Counted from the first letter of the stretch, positions 23,911 to 32,822 are shown. The stretch: DNA of 64,000 bases from Micromonospora musae (GCF_003626635.1 NZ_RAZT01000022.1:36503-100502); one strand, 5' to 3'. The notes: generated from the letters alone by a model not told the origin. A program made the numbers and translations.

Positions 23911-26847
23911 TCACGCGCAGGACTTGGCTCCCTTCGCGTACGCCAAGCCGAAACCACCTGCCGACGAGTCCATGAAGATCACCTCGCGCCCCGCGCCAGC
24001 GGTTGCGAACATCTGCGCGCCCGGGCTGCAGGAGGCCGGGCCGACGTACTTTCCGTCGAACGTGTACTGCTTGAGCTTCGGGTTGAGTGCGTTGTCCGGG
24101 TAGCCGCCGGTGGAGAGCCAGAGGTCGTACGGGGCCTCCTCGGTGACGGTGAGCGTCGTGTCGGACAGCGTGAGGACGTCGGCGCGGATCGCCTGCGGCG
24201 AGTTCTCCTCGAAGAGCAGGTGGCTCGTGCGCGTGGCGAAGTCGAAGAGCCGTACGGAGTCGTTGAACGTCCCCTGGTTCCACTGACCGTCGACCAACCT
24301 GCCGTAGTCCCGGTTGATGACCCAGGCGACGCCGGTGCCGGACACCTGGGGGTAGCTCATCGTCTCGGCACCGGGGTCACCGCCGGCGAAGGTCGTCTTC
24401 CCCGTCGCGAGGTCGTACACCTCGACACCCAGCGACCACCGGTTGCCGTCGGCGTCGGGCTGCGCGTAGTCCTCGTACCGGACGTAGGAGATCTTTCCGT
24501 TCTTGACGCTCGGTGCCGTCGCGTTCCCGACCCAGTCGGGGTGCGCGAGGGTGTGGACGGTCCGCGAGCGGCCCTGCAGGTAGCGCACGACGTCGCGGTA
24601 GCCCTGCTCCGGGTCGTACTGGCTCCACGTCACGACGGTGCCGTCGAAGCCCAGGCCGTTGATCCGGTACGGGGAGCGGTACAGCTCCTCCACGTAGCCG
24701 CCGCCGATGGGCGCCGACAGGATGCGGTCGGTCTCCCACGTCGGAGAGTTCTGGTCCGCCTCGATCGACAGCCACACGACCCGCTTGCCGTCGGTGTGCG
24801 GGAAGCTGTGCGGGTTCCCGTCGTTCGGGGAGATCCGGTACGGCGCGCCCTTGCCGTCGGTGCGGCCCACCCAGATCGACGTCGGCTCGGTGCGGTTCGC
24901 GTTCGACCGCGGTACGGCGAACCAGCCGCCGGCCATGCTCGCCGTCATGTCGACGTACATTCCGGTGTTGAGCCGGTCGACGAGGAGGTCGGTCTTCTTG
25001 CCGTAGAGGTTCGCCTTCCACTTCTCGGTGATCCCGCGCGAGTCGAACGCCGCCCGTACCACCTTGAGGTCCTTGTTGCTCAGCCCCGAGGACTTGGCGG
25101 AGGCGAGCACGGCCTCGCGGGCGTCCACGAAGTCGGACATGGGCGTGAGGTAGTCGGTGAGCGCCCGGTAGACGATCTTGTCGGCGACCGGGCCGCCGAA
25201 CGCCTGACGCAGGTCCCACAGCGCCCCGGACACGATCGTCGAGTTGAGGTGCACGCCACCGTCGTCCATCTGCGGCGTGTCCATGAGGTGCTGGAAGTCC
25301 GCCGTGGTGGCGCCGTCGTCGAGATTGCGCAGGGCGCACCTGGTGGGCGCCAGGGTGCGGCAGAGGTCGCCGCCGATCAGGCTCGCCTCGGGGTCGGTCA
25401 TCGGCGTGCCCGCCGCGTCGAGGTCGATGGCGTTGCCGAAGTAGTCGGCGATCGCCTCGTTGAGCGCGCCCGGCTGGCCGGCGTAGACGAGGCTGGCGGA
25501 GTTCTCCACCACACCGTGCGTCATCTCGTGGCCCACGACATCCGGGTCGGCGGCCAGCGGCAGGTACTCGTCGTCGCCGCTGCCGTACACCATCCGGGTG
25601 CCGTCCCAGTAGGCGTTGACCCACGGGTAGCCGCCGTAGGTGATGCCGACGATCGAGTTGATCGCCATGCCGTTGTCGTCCAGGCTGTTACGCCCGAGCT
25701 TCGTCTGGAACCACTCGAACACCTTCGCGGCGTCCCAGGCCGCGTCCACGGCGCCGGCGTCGGTGAGGTCCGCACCGAGCGTGCTCGACGGCGACGCGAA
25801 CGGCCCGACGCCCTCGGGCAGTTGGCCGTCGAGCAGGTCGTAGTAGTCCCGGCCCCGGGCGTCCCAGGTGGTGATCGGCACCGTCCGGCCGTCCGGGAGG
25901 CTGTGGGTCTGGTCGATCATGAGGTACGAGTCCGTGTCGTCGGTCCGGACGAGCGGGACCGGCACGGTGGCGCCGTGCAGGCTCTTGCCCTCACCGACGA
26001 CCGGGGTCGTGCCGCTGCCCGACGCGGACGGCGCCGGCACGGTCCGTGGCGCGACGGCGGTCCCGCCGGCGGCCAGGGCGGCGGCCTGCTGCGCGGAGGC
26101 GAAGGACTTGATCCGGCTGACGCTGAGCAGCGTCACCCCGTTCGTCGCGCCCACGTACACATCGCGGAGCACGGGCTGGCCCGTGGCGACGTCCTTGCCC
26201 TTGACGAGCACGCGCCGCGCGAGCACGCCGGTGCCGGTCGGCATGACCACGAGCCCCTGGTCGGTGCCGGTGAGGTCGGCGCGGGCCGTGCCGGGCCGCG
26301 GCGCGCCGGCCACGACGGCGGCGCCGGGGTGCAGGCTCTTGCGTACGTCCTCGACAGCTCGGGCGATCGCGACGTCGGCGGGCATCGTCGGGCGCGTCGT
26401 GTCGACGTCGAGGTCGGTGAAGTAGCTGCCCGACGTGCCGGTCACCGCGCGCTTGCCGGCCTTCTTCTCCATGCGCACCACGTACTGGCCGCCGAACACG
26501 GGCAGGCCCTTGTACTTCTGGTTGAGCCGGACCGTCTCCCGCTCGCCCCGGGTGTCGACGCCCGCCGTGGTGAGCGTGCCGGCCGGGTCGGCGATCTTGT
26601 AGCGGTCCTTGTGGCCCGTGAGGTGGGCCTTGGCGGCCTTGTCCGCTGCGATCGTGGCGTCGACCGGCTCGGCCAGGTCGTCCACGAGTGCAGGGGTGTC
26701 CGTAGCGGGTGCCACGGTGGCCGGGACCGACGCCTCCGCGTCCGTCGTAGTGCTCGCCGGCGCGGCGTTCGCGGCCTGGGCGGTGGTGCCGAGGAGGGCG
26801 GCCGCCGCCAGGATGGCGAGGGCGGGTGGTGCCTTGACTCTGCGCAT
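23911..26847 (-). CDS. Secreted M4 (thermolysin-type) neutral metalloprotease with large C-terminal extension
   Basis: A 978-residue pre-pro-protein. ATG 26847 has AGGAG 6 nt upstream and opens a Sec signal ending in AQAANAAPA. Residues ~40-300 are the FTP/PepSY-type propeptide (VRLNQKYKGLPVFGGQYVV). The catalytic domain carries HEMTH (His440, Glu441, His444), the third zinc ligand Glu464 in ALNEAIADYFGN, and His533 in DDGGVHLNST. After the M4 C-terminal lobe (~620), about 350 residues form repeated strands with WxS/DG..VxW motifs, resembling a beta-propeller. It should digest extracellular protein. Regulation by the adjacent LuxR-type protein is inferred. Confidence 0.93.
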   Translation of the reverse strand: MRRVKAPPALAILAAAALLGTTAQAANAAPASTTTDAEASVPATVAPATDTPALVDDLAEPVDATIAADKAAKAHLTGHKDRYKIADPAGTLTTAGVDTRGERETVRLNQKYKGLPVFGGQYVVRMEKKAGKRAVTGTSGSYFTDLDVDTTRPTMPADVAIARAVEDVRKSLHPGAAVVAGAPRPGTARADLTGTDQGLVVMPTGTGVLARRVLVKGKDVATGQPVLRDVYVGATNGVTLLSVSRIKSFASAQQAAALAAGGTAVAPRTVPAPSASGSGTTPVVGEGKSLHGATVPVPLVRTDDTDSYLMIDQTHSLPDGRTVPITTWDARGRDYYDLLDGQLPEGVGPFASPSSTLGADLTDAGAVDAAWDAAKVFEWFQTKLGRNSLDDNGMAINSIVGITYGGYPWVNAYWDGTRMVYGSGDDEYLPLAADPDVVGHEMTHGVVENSASLVYAGQPGALNEAIADYFGNAIDLDAAGTPMTDPEASLIGGDLCRTLAPTRCALRNLDDGATTADFQHLMDTPQMDDGGVHLNSTIVSGALWDLRQAFGGPVADKIVYRALTDYLTPMSDFVDAREAVLASAKSSGLSNKDLKVVRAAFDSRGITEKWKANLYGKKTDLLVDRLNTGMYVDMTASMAGGWFAVPRSNANRTEPTSIWVGRTDGKGAPYRISPNDGNPHSFPHTDGKRVVWLSIEADQNSPTWETDRILSAPIGGGYVEELYRSPYRINGLGFDGTVVTWSQYDPEQGYRDVVRYLQGRSRTVHTLAHPDWVGNATAPSVKNGKISYVRYEDYAQPDADGNRWSLGVEVYDLATGKTTFAGGDPGAETMSYPQVSGTGVAWVINRDYGRLVDGQWNQGTFNDSVRLFDFATRTSHLLFEENSPQAIRADVLTLSDTTLTVTEEAPYDLWLSTGGYPDNALNPKLKQYTFDGKYVGPASCSPGAQMFATAGAGREVIFMDSSAGGFGLAYAKGAKSCA

Positions 26848-27161
26848 CTGTTGCTCCTGCAAGGTGGTCCAGCGCCCGGCCGACTCCTTGCGGCACGGGA
26901 TTTGATCACCCTCACTGCGGTGTCGCCCCCGACACAAGGACCACTTTGCGCACCTGCACAAGTCGGAAGCTCGCCGAGGAGGGGCCGATCCGCACGGCGA
27001 TGTAGGTCATGGCCGCCGGGCAGAGCAGCCTCCGGAGGTCTACGCGCCACCGCACGAGCGCCCTGCACGGGCAGTGGTGGCGGGAGATGGTCATGACCAG
27101 CCGTCCGGGCTTCCTTCCGGCAGGGTGGCGTTGGCCCTGGTCCGGCGACTTTCAACAGAAG

Positions 27162-27177
27162 TGTTGACAATCTTGTC
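27162..27177. promoter_or_regulatory. Putative GntR operator upstream of the catabolic operon
   Basis: TGTTGACAAT overlaps the symmetric GACAA-TC-TTGTC. Its reverse complement, ATTGTCAACA, differs only slightly from the perfect palindrome ATTGTCGACAAT at 30851-30862, between the GntR regulator and the hydratase gene. This suggests both transcription units answer to the same FCD-type regulator. Confidence 0.5.
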
Positions 27178-27220
27178 GCCAGCCGCCTAGCGTCGGCGCA
27201 AGATCTGTTGGGGGTAAGCC

Positions 27221-27367
27221 ATGGAGAGGATCGCCAGCGGCGAAGTGGCCGGCCGACAGGCAGACCAGGTGTCGTTGTGCGAAGCGATCACCAAGCTCAT
27301 CGCGGGCCAGCGGCTGATCGAGGCCGATATGGCGACCACGCCCCGGACCTCCAGGCAGGCGAGCTGA
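27221..27367 (+). CDS. Possible 48-residue leader-type ORF
   Basis: ATG 27221 follows GGGGGTAA and encodes MERIASGEVAGRQADQVSLC continuing as a helix to a stop at 27367. It lies 44 nt after the GntR-like site and 92 nt before the aldolase. It could be a small protein of the operon or chance. No family is recognised. Confidence 0.3.
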   Translation: MERIASGEVAGRQADQVSLCEAITKLIAGQRLIEADMATTPRTSRQAS

Positions 27368-27459
27368 CGCGGAGGCGGCGCTCCGGACCCACCTGAGCCG
27401 AGTTGGCCGCTGCCCCGACAAACGAGCGCCTGACCTTCCTACTAGAAGGAGATTTCCGC

Positions 27460-28164
27460 ATGAGGACTGTCGTCGTCACCGATCCACCGCGCGCCGACGT
27501 CGGTGATGCGGAGCGTCTCGGCGGGTACGGTGTCGCCACCGTGCACGAGGCGCTCGGCCGCGTCGGCTACCTGGGCCCCGAGTTCCGGCCCGCGTGGCCG
27601 GGTGCGCGCATCGGTGGCACTGCCGTCACCGTGCTGTGCTGGCCCGGGGACAACTTGATGATCCACGTCGCGGTGGAGCAGTGCCGGCCCGGTGACGTCC
27701 TGGTGGTCGCGACCAACTCGCCCTCGACTGACGGACTGTTCGGTGAGCTGTTCGCCACCGCCCTGGCCAAGCGGGGCGTCCGTGGCGTGGTGCTCGCCAG
27801 CGGGGTGCGCGACGTCGCGGAGCTGCGTGAGATGGGGTTCCCGGCGTGGTCGCGGGCGGTCAGCGCGCAGGGCTCGGTCAAGGCCACGGCCGGGTCGGTG
27901 AACGTGCCGATAGTCCTCGGCGGGCAGACGGTGCACCCCGGTGATGTGATCGTCGCTGACGACGACGGCGTCATGGTGGTAGCCAGGGCCGACGTGCCGC
28001 GGGCGCTGACCGCCGCGCAGGCCCGGACGGATAAGGAGGCCGCCAGCCGCGCGGCGTTCGAGCAGGGCGAGCTGGGCCTGGACCGCTACGGGCTCCGTGA
28101 CAAGCTCAACGACTTCGGCATCGAGTACGTCTCCTACGACGAGTACGTCAAGGGTGAGCGGTGA
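27460..28164 (+). CDS. ligK: 4-carboxy-4-hydroxy-2-oxoadipate aldolase / oxaloacetate decarboxylase (RraA-like)
   Basis: A 234-residue RraA-fold enzyme, start ATG 27460 with AAGGAG 9 nt upstream. Family blocks are GYGVATVHEALGRVGYLGPE, AVTVLCWPGDNLMIHVAVEQ, VLASGVRDVAELREMGFPAW and GDVIVADDDGVMVV. R and D of SGVRDV and the D of ADDDG form the metal and pyruvate site. It cleaves CHA to pyruvate and oxaloacetate and decarboxylates the latter, the last step of gallate and protocatechuate 4,5-cleavage (LigK/ProA/GalC). It overlaps the tautomerase start by 4 nt. The symbol follows the Sphingobium name. Confidence 0.88.
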   Translation: MRTVVVTDPPRADVGDAERLGGYGVATVHEALGRVGYLGPEFRPAWPGARIGGTAVTVLCWPGDNLMIHVAVEQCRPGDVLVVATNSPSTDGLFGELFATALAKRGVRGVVLASGVRDVAELREMGFPAWSRAVSAQGSVKATAGSVNVPIVLGGQTVHPGDVIVADDDGVMVVARADVPRALTAAQARTDKEAASRAAFEQGELGLDRYGLRDKLNDFGIEYVSYDEYVKGER

Positions 28165-29237
28165 GCTACGACGACACCGGGGTGCGCTGCACCATGATGC
28201 GTGGCGGCACCTCGCGTGGCCTGTACTTCGAGGCTGCCGACCTGCCGGCCGACACGGCCGAGCGGGACGAACTGCTGCTGCGGCTGATGGGCAGCCCCGA
28301 TCCGCGCCAGATTGACGGCCTCGGCGGGGGCACCTCGCTCACCAGCAAGGTCGCGGTCGTGAGTCGGTCGGCGAACCCGGATGTGGACGTCGACTACCTG
28401 TTCCTCCAGCTCGGCGTCGATAGCGCGACGGTCAGCGACCGTCAGAACTGCGGCAACATTCTGGCCGGCGTGGGGCCCTTCGCCGTCGAACGCGGACTGG
28501 TTGCGGCAGGCCCGGACGAGACCAGCGTACGGATTCGGATGGTCAACTCCGACAGCGTCGCGGTGGCTACCTTCCCGACCCCGGGTGGTCGTCCCGAGTA
28601 TCGTGGCGATCTTGCGATCGCTGGGGTTCCCGGCACCGCCGCGCCGATCGTTCTCGCTTTCAGTGACACGGCGGGCTCAGCGACCGGAAGTCTGCTGCCG
28701 ACCGGCAGGCTCCGGGACTCGATCGACGGCGTCGAGGTGACCTGTGTCGACAACGGCATGCCGTTGGTCGTGGCGCGGGCCGAGTCGCTCGGCCTGACCG
28801 GCTATGAGACGCACGAGCAGTTGGCCGCCGACGCCGCGCTGCTCGAGCGCATCGACGCCCTTCGTGTCAAGGCTGGTGCCCTCATGGGTCTCGGGGACGT
28901 GAGCCGGTCCTCCGTACCGAAGACGGCGCTGGTCGCCGCCGCACGCGACGGTGGCCAGGTCTGCACCCGGTCCTTCATCCCCGTCCAGCCGCACACCTCG
29001 ATCGGTGTGCTGGCCGCGGTCAGCGTGGTCACCGGCATGCTGCTGCCGGGCGCGGTCGGTCACGAGCTCACCGCGGACTGGCCGGCCGACCGTTCGCAGG
29101 TCGACGTGGAGCACCCGACCGGCCACTTGCTGGTGGACGTGACGGTCGACGCCGGCGTCTCCCCACCGCGGGTCGTCCGCTCAGGTGTCGTACGCACCGC
29201 CCGCAAGCTCTTCGAGGGCATCGCCTTTCCCCGCTGA
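28161..29237 (+). CDS. galD: 4-oxalomesaconate tautomerase (PrpF/GalD family)
   Basis: A 358-residue protein of the diaminopimelate-epimerase-like PrpF fold, start GTG overlapping the aldolase stop (GTGA). Signature segments are TMMRGGTSRGLYFEAADLPA, IDGLGGGTSLTSKVAVVSRS, SDRQNCGNILAGVGPFAVER and VCTRSFIPVQPHTSIGVLAA. The Cys in NCGN is the usual active-site residue and the Lys in TSKVA is conserved. GalD isomerises the keto and enol forms of 4-oxalomesaconate. The context with aldolase and hydratase supports this over a generic PrpF aconitate isomerase. Confidence 0.87.
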   Translation: MSYDDTGVRCTMMRGGTSRGLYFEAADLPADTAERDELLLRLMGSPDPRQIDGLGGGTSLTSKVAVVSRSANPDVDVDYLFLQLGVDSATVSDRQNCGNILAGVGPFAVERGLVAAGPDETSVRIRMVNSDSVAVATFPTPGGRPEYRGDLAIAGVPGTAAPIVLAFSDTAGSATGSLLPTGRLRDSIDGVEVTCVDNGMPLVVARAESLGLTGYETHEQLAADAALLERIDALRVKAGALMGLGDVSRSSVPKTALVAAARDGGQVCTRSFIPVQPHTSIGVLAAVSVVTGMLLPGAVGHELTADWPADRSQVDVEHPTGHLLVDVTVDAGVSPPRVVRSGVVRTARKLFEGIAFPR

Positions 29238-29282
29238 CGTGCCCCCTGTGATCCGTGCGTTCATCGACGATGTGGAGACCAC

Positions 29283-30095
29283 ATGCCCCCGCTGCAGAAG
29301 ACTGATCGCCCGGAGGCCGGCACGGTCGTCCGCATCGCCGTCCTCGGGCTGGGGGAGGCCGGCTCGGAGATCGCCCGCGATCTGGTGGCGGCCGGCGCCG
29401 ACGTGCGGGGCTACGACCCGAAGGTGCCGGCCGCCGAAGGCGTCGCCGTCCGGGCCGACGAGGCCGACGCGGTGCGCGACGCCGATCTGGTGCTCAGTGT
29501 CAACAGCTCCCACGACGCGATGTACGCGCTGCGCCACGCGTTGCCGTCCGTGCGGCCGGGGACGGTCTGGGCCGACCTCAACACCGCTTCGCCGGGTCTG
29601 AAGGCGGCGCTCGCGGAGGCGGCCGGGGCGTCCATCCCGGTCGTCGACGTCGCGCTGATGGCGCCGGTGCCGGGCAAGGGGTTGCGTACCCCCATGTTGG
29701 TGTCCGGCGCCGCCGCCGACCGGTACGCGGCCATCCTGTCCGGCTTCGGCGCGGAGGTGGCGATTCAGCCGGGGCCGGCGGGCGCGGCCATCTCGCGCAA
29801 GCTGCTCCGTAGCGTCTTCTACAAGGGACTGGCCGCGGCGGTGGTGGAAGCGGTGGCCGCCGCGGAGGCCGCAGGTTGCGCCGACTGGCTGCGCGACAAC
29901 ATCAGCACCGAGCTGGCCGGCTTCGACCAGCGCACTATCGATCGGCTGATCGACGGGACCCACCAGCACGCCCGCCGGCGCGCGGACGAGATGACCGCTG
30001 CCGCCGAGCAGCTCGAGGAGCTGGGGGTCCCGGCGCGGATCAGTGCGGCGACGCGTGACCTGCTCATCGATCTACGCGACAACGGTGGCCGATAG
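29283..30095 (+). CDS. NAD(P)-dependent dehydrogenase, beta-hydroxyacid type with DUF1932 C-terminus
   Basis: A 270-residue enzyme starting at ATG 29283. The Rossmann motif is VRIAVLGLGEAGSEIARDLV (GxGxxG). The substrate loop is VDVALMAPVPGKGLRTPMLV, and the catalytic Lys is in AAISRKLLRSVFYKGLAAAV. The C-terminal helical domain is of the DUF1932 type rather than the standard 3-hydroxyisobutyrate one. It would oxidise or reduce a hydroxy acid, perhaps an intermediate feeding 4-oxalomesaconate. It is not LigC, which belongs to the Gfo/Idh/MocA family. It follows the tautomerase after 45 nt in one operon. Confidence 0.78.
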   Translation: MPPLQKTDRPEAGTVVRIAVLGLGEAGSEIARDLVAAGADVRGYDPKVPAAEGVAVRADEADAVRDADLVLSVNSSHDAMYALRHALPSVRPGTVWADLNTASPGLKAALAEAAGASIPVVDVALMAPVPGKGLRTPMLVSGAAADRYAAILSGFGAEVAIQPGPAGAAISRKLLRSVFYKGLAAAVVEAVAAAEAAGCADWLRDNISTELAGFDQRTIDRLIDGTHQHARRRADEMTAAAEQLEELGVPARISAATRDLLIDLRDNGGR

Positions 30096-30108
30096 CCCGC
30101 CGGCGTCG

Positions 30109-30134
30109 GCCGGGCGGAGAGTGGTCCGCCCGGC
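30109..30134. terminator. Perfect 10-bp stem between convergent dehydrogenase and GntR genes
   Basis: GCCGGGCGGA pairs with TCCGCCCGGC around a 6-nt loop, placed 13 nt after one stop and directly before the other. It can end transcription from both sides. Confidence 0.72.
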
Positions 30135-30135
30135 T

Positions 30136-30792
30136 CTACTCGGTGTCGGCCTCCTGCAGTGCCGTGATGACGCTGCTCAGGTGTGCGCGGGTGGCGGCCT
30201 CGGCGTCGGCGGGGTCACGGCGTGCGATTCCGTCGATGATCGCGAGGTGTTCTCGGAGGGACACCTGTGGGCGGCCGGCGCGCAGCGCGAGCCGGAACTG
30301 GTGGCGGACGAGCTGACCGTTGAGCCGGTCGAGCAGCCCCGAGGCCACCGGTTGTGCCGCGTATTCGCGTACGAGGCGGTGGAGTTCCCGGTTGAGCGCT
30401 GAGTACTTCATCGGATCACCCTCGGCGACAGCACGCTGCATCTTGTCGCCGAGATCGGTCAGTACGGCGATCTGCTCGTCGGTGACCCGTTCGGCTGCCT
30501 TGGCGGCACAGAGGCCCTCGAGGACCATGCGGCACTCGGTGATCGCCACCGCCTCGGCCACGGACACGACCCGTACGCGGGCGCCACGGTTCGGGATGCG
30601 TTCGACCAGTCCCTCGGCGGTCAGGTCGAACAGCGCGGTGCGGAGACTGGCGCGGCTGACGCTGAACGACTCGGCGAGCTCTGCCTCCACCAGCCGCTGT
30701 CCGGGCGCGAGATCGCCGTTCATCAGCGCGGCGCGTAGTGCGTCGGCCGCCAGTCTCGTGGCAGCGGCACCCTCACGCGGGGTCTTGGCCAA
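30136..30792 (-). CDS. GntR-family regulator with FCD ligand domain
   Basis: A 218-residue regulator. The winged helix covers residues ~10-75: AADALRAALMNGDLAPGQRL, VEAELAESFSVSRASLRTAL and LVERIPNRGARVRVVS (the typical NRGxxV wing). The FCD domain has the metal-binding residues spread through EHLAIIDGIARRDPADAEAA and ATRAHLSSVITAL, with a conserved His in LNRELHRLVREYA. FCD regulators sense carboxylic acids. A perfect 12-bp palindrome 59 nt upstream of its start is the probable autoregulatory site, shared with the divergent hydratase. Confidence 0.9.
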   Translation of the reverse strand: MAKTPREGAAATRLAADALRAALMNGDLAPGQRLVEAELAESFSVSRASLRTALFDLTAEGLVERIPNRGARVRVVSVAEAVAITECRMVLEGLCAAKAAERVTDEQIAVLTDLGDKMQRAVAEGDPMKYSALNRELHRLVREYAAQPVASGLLDRLNGQLVRHQFRLALRAGRPQVSLREHLAIIDGIARRDPADAEAATRAHLSSVITALQEADTE

Positions 30793-30850
30793 ACCGGACC
30801 TCCTCAGTCGCGGATGAGTATATGGCCTCTGTGGAGGCCGTGGTCAAAAT

Positions 30851-30862
30851 ATTGTCGACAAT
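30851..30862. promoter_or_regulatory. GntR/FCD-type operator between regulator and hydratase
   Basis: ATTGTCGACAAT is a perfect 12-bp palindrome, closely matching the TTGTnnACAA core bound by FadR/VanR-type regulators. It lies 59 nt from the regulator start and 165 nt from the hydratase start. Confidence 0.7.
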
Positions 30863-31026
30863 CTGCTCGACATCTATTGCGACGATGTTGTGTGGTGGTT
30901 ACGGTCACAGTTGCCGAGCGGCATTCGCGAGCGTGACGCGGGAGGCCATGAGCCCCGGATCACATCGCCTGCCGGTGAGCGGAGCTGGTTCTTCCGATCA
31001 GCCGACCCCAAGGAGCCCTGGGACAC

Positions 31027-32046
31027 GTGATCATCGACTGCCATGGCCACTACACGACCGCGCCGCAGGCGCACACGTCGTGGCGAGCGGCGCAGCAGGC
31101 GGCCTTCAGTGCCGGCGAAGAACCGCCGGCCTACCCCGGCATCTCGGACGACGAGATCCGCGAGACGATCGAGGGAAGCCAGCTGCGACTCATGGCCGAG
31201 CGCGGGATCGACCTGACCATCTTCTCGCCGCGCGCCTCAGCCATGGGCCATCACGTCGGTGACGAGGCCGTCAGCAGCCGCTGGGCACAGGTCTCCAACG
31301 ACCTCATCGCGCGCGTGGTCGAGCTGTACCCGGAGAACTTCATCGGAGTCTGCCAGCTCCCGCAGTCGCCCGGAGTCCCCATCTCGCACTCGGTGGCCGA
31401 GCTGCGACGCTGCGTGCTGGAGCTCGGGTTCGTGGGATGCAACCTCAACCCCGACACAAGCGGTGGCCACTGGACGTCCCCGCCGCTGACCGACCGCAGC
31501 TGGTATCCCTTCTACGAGGCGATGGTAGAGCTGCAGGTGCCGGCGATGGTGCACGTCTCCGCGGTGACCAACGCCAACTTCCACGCCACCGGGTCGCACT
31601 ACCTCAACGCCGATACCACAGCGTTCATGCAGTTCCTGCAGTCGGACCTCTTCAAGGACTTCCCAGACCTGCGTTTCGTCATCCCGCACGGTGGGGGAGC
31701 GGTGCCCTACCACTGGGGTCGCTTCCGAGGGCTCGCGGACATGCTCAACCGCCCCGCGTTGGACGAGTCGGTCATGGACAACGTCTTCTTCGACACCTGC
31801 GTGTACCACCAGCCCGGCATCGACCTGCTCTTCCGCGTCATCGGCGTCGACAACATCCTGTTCGGCTCCGAGATGGTCGGCGCGGTCCGGGGCATCGATC
31901 CGCAGACCGGCCACCACTTCGACGACACCCTGCGGTACGTGGACGCGCTGCACCTGGCGCCGGGAGACCGGGAGAAGGTCCTCGAGCGCAACGCCCGCCG
32001 GGTCTACCCGCGACTGGATGCGGCGCTGAAGGCCAGGAACCGTTGA
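31027..32046 (+). CDS. ligJ: 4-oxalomesaconate hydratase (amidohydrolase-fold, LigJ-like)
   Basis: A 339-residue amidohydrolase-fold protein starting at GTG 31027. It opens IIDCHGHYTTAPQAHTSWRA (zinc ligands HxH) and continues ETIEGSQLRLMAERGIDLTI and FSPRASAMGHHVGD, a block characteristic of LigJ. Later ligands are in AMVHVSAVTN and IPHGGGAVPYHWGRF, with Glu in FGSEMVGAVRG. LigJ adds water to 4-oxalomesaconate to give CHA, the substrate of the aldolase upstream. Divergent from the GntR gene across an operator, and followed by a second regulator. Confidence 0.9.
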   Translation: MIIDCHGHYTTAPQAHTSWRAAQQAAFSAGEEPPAYPGISDDEIRETIEGSQLRLMAERGIDLTIFSPRASAMGHHVGDEAVSSRWAQVSNDLIARVVELYPENFIGVCQLPQSPGVPISHSVAELRRCVLELGFVGCNLNPDTSGGHWTSPPLTDRSWYPFYEAMVELQVPAMVHVSAVTNANFHATGSHYLNADTTAFMQFLQSDLFKDFPDLRFVIPHGGGAVPYHWGRFRGLADMLNRPALDESVMDNVFFDTCVYHQPGIDLLFRVIGVDNILFGSEMVGAVRGIDPQTGHHFDDTLRYVDALHLAPGDREKVLERNARRVYPRLDAALKARNR

Positions 32047-32093
32047 GAACCGCGTCTGCCCGCTCGATCCCGCAGCCGATGAAAGGAGCCGTC

Positions 32094-32822
32094 GTGGACG
32101 CCATGCCACCGCCGGTGTCGACGACCGTCGGCAGCAACGGCCGCGGGCCGACGGCCGCCGACGAGGCGTACGCGAGACTGCGCGAGGACATCGTCAGGGG
32201 GCGGCTGATGCCCAACCAGCGGCTGGTCGAGGTCGACCTGGCCGTCACGCTCGGGGTAGGCCGCACCGCGGTGCGCACCGTGCTCGCCCGACTCGAGCAG
32301 GAGGGGCTCGTGGTCCATGAGCCGAACCGCGGGGCCCGGGTGCGGATGGTGACCGAGGCCGAGGCCCTGGAGATCACCCAGGCGCGCGGCGCGCTCGAGG
32401 CACTCGCCGCCCGCGAGGCCGCTGAGAAGGCCACACCGGCGGAGGTCGCGTTCATGCGCGAGACGCTCGCGCAGATGTCGGCCTGCCTGAAGGCGGGCGA
32501 CCTGCTGGCGTACTCGGACGGCAACGCCCGGATGCACGCGAAGATCATCGAGTCGTCGCGGCATTCCACGGCCACTCGACTCATCGCCGGGCTCAAGGCA
32601 CAGATGGTGCGTTTCCAGTACCGCACGGTGCTCGTACCCGGACGGTCCGCCCGGTCCCTCGTCGAGCACACCCGGATCGTCGACGCCATCGAGGCGGCTG
32701 ACCCGGACGCGGCCGAGGCCGCGATGCGCTACCACCTCTCCCACGTCGCGGACACCCTGCGCGAGATGACGTCCGCCCACGCGCAGCACCGCGCGTCTCC
32801 ACCCCACCTCGTCCACTTCTGA
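32094..32822 (+). CDS. Second GntR-family FCD regulator
   Basis: A 242-residue regulator, start GTG 32094 with AAAGGAG 7 nt upstream. The winged helix reads AYARLREDIVRGRLMPNQRL, VEVDLAVTLGVGRTAVRTVL and LVVHEPNRGARVRMV. The FCD domain includes YSDGNARMHAKIIESSRH and EHTRIVDAIEAADPDAAEAA, parallel to the first regulator's. The two are paralogues with the same layout. It lies 47 nt after the hydratase on the same strand, so it probably acts on the downstream import operon or on a different ligand. Confidence 0.88.
   Translation: MDAMPPPVSTTVGSNGRGPTAADEAYARLREDIVRGRLMPNQRLVEVDLAVTLGVGRTAVRTVLARLEQEGLVVHEPNRGARVRMVTEAEALEITQARGALEALAAREAAEKATPAEVAFMRETLAQMSACLKAGDLLAYSDGNARMHAKIIESSRHSTATRLIAGLKAQMVRFQYRTVLVPGRSARSLVEHTRIVDAIEAADPDAAEAAMRYHLSHVADTLREMTSAHAQHRASPPHLVHF

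Larger units (their letters stand above)
26848..27459. other. 612-bp promoter region upstream of the oxalomesaconate cluster
   Basis: This region separates the divergent protease and aldolase genes. It contains a GntR-type half-palindrome pair at 27162-27177 and one possible 48-residue ORF (27221-27367). No other coding sequence is supported. Confidence 0.5.

Noticed and set aside
24220..27096. A 958-codon open frame antisense to the M4 protease gene
   Set aside because: Its product is Val/Gly/Arg/His-rich with no domains, a mirror of the protease codons. The protease on the other strand has signal peptide, HEMTH and other family motifs.
29283..30095. Calling the dehydrogenase LigC
   Set aside because: LigC is a Gfo/Idh/MocA-type enzyme; this protein has the beta-hydroxyacid dehydrogenase N-domain and a DUF1932 C-terminus.
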